From positions 1 through 37,427 of the forward strand of contig CAMFKP010000039.1 in the NCBI GenBank assembly GCA_945957385.1: DNA of 37,427 nt. Direction: 5' to 3'. Source of the stretch: an uncultured Aeromonadaceae bacterium. GTDB lineage: Bacteria; Pseudomonadota; Gammaproteobacteria; Enterobacterales; Aeromonadaceae. How positions within the stretch are numbered: the stretch's first letter is position 1; each line of letters starts with the position of its first letter. The position numbers and the translations under genes are program-made. Under the pieces are notes generated by a model. The model was not told where the DNA came from, did no database searches, and saw only the letters and a program-made list of their open reading frames with translations. This document shows positions 33,037-37,427 of this stretch, piece by piece.

Positions 33037-35292
33037 TTACTCCTCACTCTCTGCGGTGGATGTCGGGGTGGCTGAACCTTGTTGCGCCTTGCGGGCCTTG
33101 GCCCGGGCGATGGCAGCGGCGACGGCGGCCTTGCGTGGATCATCGCTGGCTGCCGGTTTCGGTGCCGGCGCGGCGGTTTCCGCAGACGGGTCTACCGGCG
33201 CGACGCTGTGTTCGGCAGGCTGAGTGGCCGTATCGGCCGCCTTGCGAGCCTTGGCCCGGGCGATGGCAGCCGCGACGGCGGCCTTGCGTGGATCATCGCT
33301 GGCCGCTGGTTGCGGCGCCGGTGCGGCGGTTTCCGCTGACGGGACTGCCGGCGCGGCGCTGTGTTCGGCAGGCTGAGTGGCTGTATCGGCCGCCTTGCGG
33401 GCTTTGGCCCGGGCGATGGCAGCGGCGACGGCGGCCTTGCGTGGATCATCGCTGGCCGCTGGTTGCGGTGCCGGTGCGGCGGTTTCCGCTGACGGGACTG
33501 CCGGCGCGGCACTGTGTTCGGCAGGCTGAGTGGCTGCATTGGCCGCCTTGCGGGCTTTGGCCCGGGCGATGGCAGCCGCGACGGCCACCTGACGTGGATC
33601 GGCACTCGGTTCGGCATTGGTCTGCACTGTCGTGGTCACCGTATCTGTGCTGGCGGCCTGGCGCGCGGCCTGTGCGGCGATGGCCTGCTGTTTGCGGGCG
33701 GCGCGCTGTGCGCTGATGTCGGCGGCATCGGTCGCTGTTTCGGTGGTCAATTCTGCTTGTCGCGCCTTGACGCGGGCCAGTGCGGCGGCAATCGGATCGG
33801 CGCCGCCGGCCTGTTGGGTCATCTGTTCACGCCGGGCGGAGCTGGCCTGCAGATGGCGCGCTTCACGCTCCTGGCGCTCTTGTTCCAGACGTTGCTTCTT
33901 GGCTTCAAAGCGCTGACGGGCACGTTCCGCCTGTTCGCTTTCCAGATCCAGGCGGTACAGCTCGGCTTTTTCCTCACGATAGTATTGAACTAACGGGATA
34001 TTGCTGGGACAAACCCAGGCGCAGGCACCGCACTCGATGCAGTCATCGATATGGTATTCCCGCGCCTTATCGTGTTCGGCTGACTTGCTGTACCAATAGA
34101 GCTGCTGAGGGAGTAGGCTGACCGGACAGGCATCGGCACACTGGCCGCAACGGATGCAGTTGCGCTCCTCTTCGGCCGGTGGCAACTCCTGTTCGCTGGG
34201 GGCCATCAGGCAGTTGGTGATCTTGACGACAGGGACATCGGCATGGGGCAGGGTAAACCCCATCATGGGCCCCCCCATGATGATGCGCTGCCGAGGCTCG
34301 GGCTTGAGCTCAAACTGACCCAGCAACCAGCGTACCGAGGTACCGATACGGACCCAGGCGTTACCGGGTTTGGCGAAACGCTCACCGGTCAGGGTGACGA
34401 CGCGACGGATCAGCGGTTCATCTTCCAGCACCGCCTGGCGTACCGCAAACACGGTGCCGACGTTGAGCATGATCACGCCAAGAGAGAGCGAACGCTTGCC
34501 GGACGGTACCTGCCGGCCGGTCAGAATTTCAATCAACTGACGCGCCGCGCCGGAGGGGTACTTGGTCGGGATGACTCGTACCTGCACGCTGTCACCGTCG
34601 ACGACCTGACGCATCGCGGCGATCGCTTCGGGTTTGTTGTCCTCAATGGCGATGAGCACCAGACGTGGTTTGAGGATATGGCGCAACACCGCTATGCCCT
34701 CGGCGATGCGGTGCGCCTCTTCCTGCATCAGACGGTCATCGCAGGTGATATAGGGTTCACATTCGGCACCGTTGATGATCAGGATTTCCACTTTCTCGCG
34801 GCCGGTAGCCAGTTTGACATCGGTAGGGAAGCCCGCGCCGCCGAGCCCGGCAATCCCCGATTCGTGGATGCGCTTGACCAACTCCAGTGGCGGTAACTGT
34901 GCATACTCGGCCAAGGGCTCCCGTGGCCGCCATTCGTCGAGGCCATCAGGAATCAGATGAATGCAGGGTTCACTCAGCCCGGAGGGGTGGGCGACGGTAT
35001 GCGGCTCGATGCTCTGGATGGTGCCAGAGGTCGGCGCATGAATCGGCACCTGCATCCGCGACTCGGGCCGGGTCAAGGGTTGGCCGGTCAACACCCGCTC
35101 TCCGGGGCGGACGATCACCTCGGCGCTTGAGCCTATGTGTTGCTTGAGCGGCAGCACCATCAACGGCGGCAGCGCCACCTCGACTAACGGCACCTGACTT
35201 GACTCCAGCTTGTGTTCGGCCGGGTGTATGCCGCCGTGAAAATCCCACAACCGTCCCTTGAGGATCTTGTCCATGACACGACTCAGGCTCAT
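33037..35292 (-). CDS. rsxC: Electron transport complex subunit RsxC
   Basis: The NADH-oxidising subunit, 751 residues. Conserved [13 protein letters not shown] at the start, the nucleotide/flavin loop [29 protein letters not shown], and two [4Fe-4S] motifs, [12 protein letters not shown] and [12 protein letters not shown] (about 375-430). The C-terminal third is a charged Ala/Lys/Glu-rich tail, ending in about 3.5 copies of a 51-residue repeat (see 33088-33600). The start overlaps the rsxB stop by 4 bases; M7 (35274) is an alternative start. Confidence 0.95.
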   Translation of the reverse strand: MSLSRVMDKILKGRLWDFHGGIHPAEHKLESSQVPLVEVALPPLMVLPLKQHIGSSAEVIVRPGERVLTGQPLTRPESRMQVPIHAPTSGTIQSIEPHTVAHPSGLSEPCIHLIPDGLDEWRPREPLAEYAQLPPLELVKRIHESGIAGLGGAGFPTDVKLATGREKVEILIINGAECEPYITCDDRLMQEEAHRIAEGIAVLRHILKPRLVLIAIEDNKPEAIAAMRQVVDGDSVQVRVIPTKYPSGAARQLIEILTGRQVPSGKRSLSLGVIMLNVGTVFAVRQAVLEDEPLIRRVVTLTGERFAKPGNAWVRIGTSVRWLLGQFELKPEPRQRIIMGGPMMGFTLPHADVPVVKITNCLMAPSEQELPPAEEERNCIRCGQCADACPVSLLPQQLYWYSKSAEHDKAREYHIDDCIECGACAWVCPSNIPLVQYYREEKAELYRLDLESEQAERARQRFEAKKQRLEQERQEREARHLQASSARREQMTQQAGGADPIAAALARVKARQAELTTETATDAADISAQRAARKQQAIAAQAARQAASTDTVTTTVQTNAEPSADPRQVAVAAAIARAKARKAANAATQPAEHSAAPAVPSAETAAPAPQPAASDDPRKAAVAAAIARAKARKAADTATQPAEHSAAPAVPSAETAAPAPQPAASDDPRKAAVAAAIARAKARKAADTATQPAEHSVAPVDPSAETAAPAPKPAASDDPRKAAVAAAIARAKARKAQQGSATPTSTAESEE
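33088..33600 (-). repeat. 153-bp tandem repeat inside rsxC
   Basis: Copies begin at 33088, 33241, 33394 and 33547 (the last partial), each 153 bp apart and nearly identical, with a handful of changes. Each encodes [20 protein letters not shown] followed by a Pro/Ala linker. The in-frame period (51 codons) lets copy number vary without a frameshift. Confidence 0.93.
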
Positions 35293-35840
35293 TTGATCAT
35301 CCTCACCGGAATGGTTTCCAAATCCCAGTTCCAGGTGTCCGGGGTCGGGGGCAATTCAATCATCTCGATACAGTCCGTCGGGCAGGGGGCCACACACAGA
35401 TCGCAGCCGGTACACTCGTCGCGCAGCACGGTGTGCATCATCTTGGCAGCACCGACGATGGCGTCCACCGGACAGGCCTGGATGCACTTGGTGCAGCCGA
35501 TGCATTTGTCTTCGTGGATGAAGGCCACTTTTTTCACCGGGATCAGCGCGGGACCGTCGCTGGGGACTTCGACGCCCATCAGATCGGCAATGCGTTTGAT
35601 GGTCTGCTCGCCACCCGGCACACATTTGTTGATGGTGTCGCCGTTGGCGATCGCTTCGGCATAGGGGCGACAGCCCGGGTAGCCACATTGGCCACATTGC
35701 GTCTGGGGCAACAGGGCATCGAGTTGTTCAACGACCGGATCGGCATCAACCCGGAAGCGGACTGCGGCATAGCCCAGCAGCAGGCCAAACAGCAGTGCCA
35801 GGGCTGCAATCGATAAGATAACAATCAGAAGATGGGTCAT
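35289..35840 (-). CDS. rsxB: Electron transport complex subunit RsxB
   Basis: A 183-residue ferredoxin-like subunit. N-terminal membrane anchor (about 5-27), a four-cysteine cluster motif [17 protein letters not shown] with a further cysteine in NKCVPGG, and two classic [4Fe-4S] motifs, [12 protein letters not shown] and [12 protein letters not shown]. It lies 3 bases after rsxA and overlaps rsxC by 4 bases. Confidence 0.97.
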   Translation of the reverse strand: MTHLLIVILSIAALALLFGLLLGYAAVRFRVDADPVVEQLDALLPQTQCGQCGYPGCRPYAEAIANGDTINKCVPGGEQTIKRIADLMGVEVPSDGPALIPVKKVAFIHEDKCIGCTKCIQACPVDAIVGAAKMMHTVLRDECTGCDLCVAPCPTDCIEMIELPPTPDTWNWDLETIPVRMIK

Positions 35841-35843
35841 AGC

Positions 35844-36425
35844 TCAGGATTTAATCAGTCCAGAAAAGCCCATGAAGGCCAGTGACAGCAAGCCAGCGGT
35901 GATCATGGCGATAGAGATACCGCGAAACGGCTGCGGCACATCCGCTGCCACCAGACGCTCACGCAACGAGGCGAATAACACCAGCACCATGCAAAAGCCC
36001 AGTCCACCGCCGAAGCCATAGACCACGCTTTGCAGAAAATCATGTTGCAGGCTGATGTTGAGCAGCGGCAGCGCCAACACGATGCAGTTGGTGGTGATCA
36101 GCGGCAGATAGATGCCCAATAGGCGGTAAAGGTCGGGGCTGGTCTTGTGCACCACCATTTCAGTGAACTGCACGACGACGGCAATCACCAGAATAAAAGT
36201 CAGCGTACGCAGATAAACGATATCCAGCGGTATCAACAGCAGATGATCGACAACATAAGCCAGCGCCGATGTCAGCGTCAGCACGAACGCCGTGGCCAGC
36301 CCCATGCCGAGTGCCGGCTCCATTTTTTTAGTCACGCCCATGGTGGGGCAGAGGCCTAAAAATTTCACCAGCACGAAGTTATTAACCAGCACAGTGCTGA
36401 TCAGCAGTAGCAGATACTCTTTCAT
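35844..36425 (-). CDS. rsxA: Electron transport complex subunit RsxA
   Basis: An integral membrane subunit with six helices, 193 residues from the ATG at 36425, the same length as in E. coli; the upstream ATG at 36458 lies within the promoter spacer. Conserved [18 protein letters not shown] and TTNCIVLAL carry the cysteines that bind an iron-sulfur cluster in the membrane. First gene of rsxABCDGE-nth, all on one strand with gaps of 12 bases or less. Confidence 0.96.
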   Translation of the reverse strand: MKEYLLLLISTVLVNNFVLVKFLGLCPTMGVTKKMEPALGMGLATAFVLTLTSALAYVVDHLLLIPLDIVYLRTLTFILVIAVVVQFTEMVVHKTSPDLYRLLGIYLPLITTNCIVLALPLLNISLQHDFLQSVVYGFGGGLGFCMVLVLFASLRERLVAADVPQPFRGISIAMITAGLLSLAFMGFSGLIKS

Positions 36426-36456
36426 CGCTCTAAGACACCGCTTTAGAAGGTGCGAC

Positions 36457-36485
36457 ATTATCGGCTTTGGCCTCGGTCAGCTCAA
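36457..36485 (-). promoter_or_regulatory. Candidate promoter of the rsx operon
   Basis: On the minus strand TTGAGC (36485-36480) and GATAAT (36462-36457) are separated by exactly 17 bp, 31 bases before the rsxA start. Confidence 0.55.
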
Positions 36486-36648
36486 CCCCAAAAAACGCAT
36501 AACAATAGGCCGCAGTCTGAGATGACTGGAGGCGCTGGCTGCAGCAGGGTAGACTGCTTGCCAATCGTGCGTCGGGCAGCGAGTTTCGCTGTTCATCGGC
36601 GTCGAATCTGACAAAGCCACTCGCCTGCGGCGTAAACGAGAGAAGAGA

Positions 36649-37427
36649 ATGTTGTCACTGGGACGTTACTTGCCACGGTTGGCGCTGGTCTTGGCCATGC
36701 TGCTGTGGTCGAGTGCCTTTATCGTGTTGAAAAATCTGCTGGCGGTCTGGGGACCGGGGCAGGTGATCTTTGGCCGTATGCTGGTGGCCAGTCTCTGTTT
36801 TGTTCTGTTGTGGCGTTACTGGCGGCGGATCGGTTACCAGCGTGGTGACTGGCGCTGGTTTGTCGCCATGGGGCTGGCGGAGCCCTGCCTTTATTTTCTG
36901 TTTGAGGCCCACGCGCTCAATTACACCAGTGCCGGACAGGCCGGTATGATCACCGCAACCTTGCCGTTGCTGGTGTCGGTCACGGCGTTTCTCTTTCTTG
37001 GTGAACGCATCAACTATCGTCAACTCAGTGGTTTCTTGATTGCGTTGGCCGGTGTTGTGACGCTGACCTGGAGCGGAGAGCGAAGTGCTGCCGCCCCATG
37101 TGCCTGGCTGGGCAACCTGCTGGAGTTTGGCGCCATGCTGTGTGCCTCCGGTTACGTCATTGCCCTCAAGCACCTCTCGGCCCGCTATAGCCCGTTGTTC
37201 CTGACGGCACTGCAGGCTTTCACCGGTGTTCTGTTTTTTGCACCTTTGGCCCTGCTGGAGCCATTGCCGAGCGTGGTGGGCATGCCGCAGTGGCTCAGCC
37301 TGCTCTATCTGGGTGCCTGTGTGACGTTGGGCGCCTACCTGCTGAACAATTGGGCCATCACCCGTCTTCCGGTGACTCAGGCCAGTGCCTACAGCAACCT
37401 GATCCCGGTCTTTACGCTGTTTCTTGC
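36649..37427 (+). CDS. EamA/DMT-family permease, 5' part
   Basis: An open frame of 259 codons that runs off the window end. It begins MLSLGRYLPRLALVLAMLLW and has the hydrophobic helices and repeated EamA domains of the drug/metabolite transporter superfamily. Signatures are the first-domain motif SSAFIVLKNL, the end of the first half SAGQAGMITATLPLLVS followed by FLFLGERINYRQLSG, and in the second half NNWAITRLPVTQASAYSNLIPVF. The substrate is not predictable. It is divergent from rsxA, with AGAAGAGA before the ATG. Confidence 0.9.
   Translation, partial: MLSLGRYLPRLALVLAMLLWSSAFIVLKNLLAVWGPGQVIFGRMLVASLCFVLLWRYWRRIGYQRGDWRWFVAMGLAEPCLYFLFEAHALNYTSAGQAGMITATLPLLVSVTAFLFLGERINYRQLSGFLIALAGVVTLTWSGERSAAAPCAWLGNLLEFGAMLCASGYVIALKHLSARYSPLFLTALQAFTGVLFFAPLALLEPLPSVVGMPQWLSLLYLGACVTLGAYLLNNWAITRLPVTQASAYSNLIPVFTLFL

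Noticed and set aside
33088..33600. Regular repeats considered as a CRISPR array
   Set aside because: The unit is 153 bp with no short repeat/unique spacer pattern, and it is in frame in rsxC.
32988..33716. 242-codon open frame on the + strand across the rsxC tail
   Set aside because: It is the antisense reading of the 153-bp repeats, rich in Arg/Pro/Trp, with no family match.

Overview
The window looks like a gammaproteobacterial chromosome of moderate-to-high GC. Diagnostic blocks are the run pdxB, an Asd/USG-1 gene, fimV, truA, accD, folC, dedD (+ strand) and the electron-transport operon rsxABCDGE-nth (- strand). LuxO/LuxU homologues, FimV and an OlsF-like enzyme suggest Vibrionales, Aeromonadales or a relative; the sequence alone does not settle the taxon. 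No rRNA, tRNA, insertion sequence, prophage or CRISPR array was seen.

Layout. 3-482: 3' end of glycogen phosphorylase. 990-2975: a TDT/SLAC1-type anion transporter divergent from a YeiE-like LysR regulator, with palindromes between them. 3035-12680: a mostly co-directional housekeeping run (pdxB, usg/asd-like, fimV, truA, accD, folC, dedD, ybgI/nif3). 12688-19824: a signalling island holding a membrane histidine kinase (- strand), a LuxO-like sigma54 activator, a LuxU-like Hpt protein, a FIST-domain (NosP-like) sensor and a cytosolic hybrid histidine kinase lacking its own Hpt. 19825-20211: a regulatory spacer with three tandem copies of the LuxO recognition palindrome, a two-way terminator and a possible minus-strand small RNA. 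20212-26616: folE, an OlsF-like bifunctional acyltransferase, pepT, and speA behind a long structured leader with two small ORFs. 26693-29820: a BI-1 family membrane protein and a fused fructose-type PTS permease. 29956-36425: nth and rsxEGDCBA (- strand). 36649-end: a truncated EamA/DMT permease.

The most interesting part is 14567-20046. It carries, in order, all the parts of a phosphorelay known from Vibrio cholerae, where as I recall the parts lie at separate loci: FIST/NosP (VpsV) to hybrid kinase (VpsS) to LuxU to LuxO. Just downstream are two exact matches and one single-mismatch match to the LuxO site TTGCAWWWTGCAA, with centres 19 and 21 bp apart. The gene content and binding sites are read directly from the sequence; the relay direction, nitric-oxide sensing and the small-RNA output are inference.

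Other points worth following are the speA leader, the likely sulfite link of the transporter/LysR pair, a structured fimV leader, and about 3.5 copies of a 153-bp repeat in the 3' end of rsxC.
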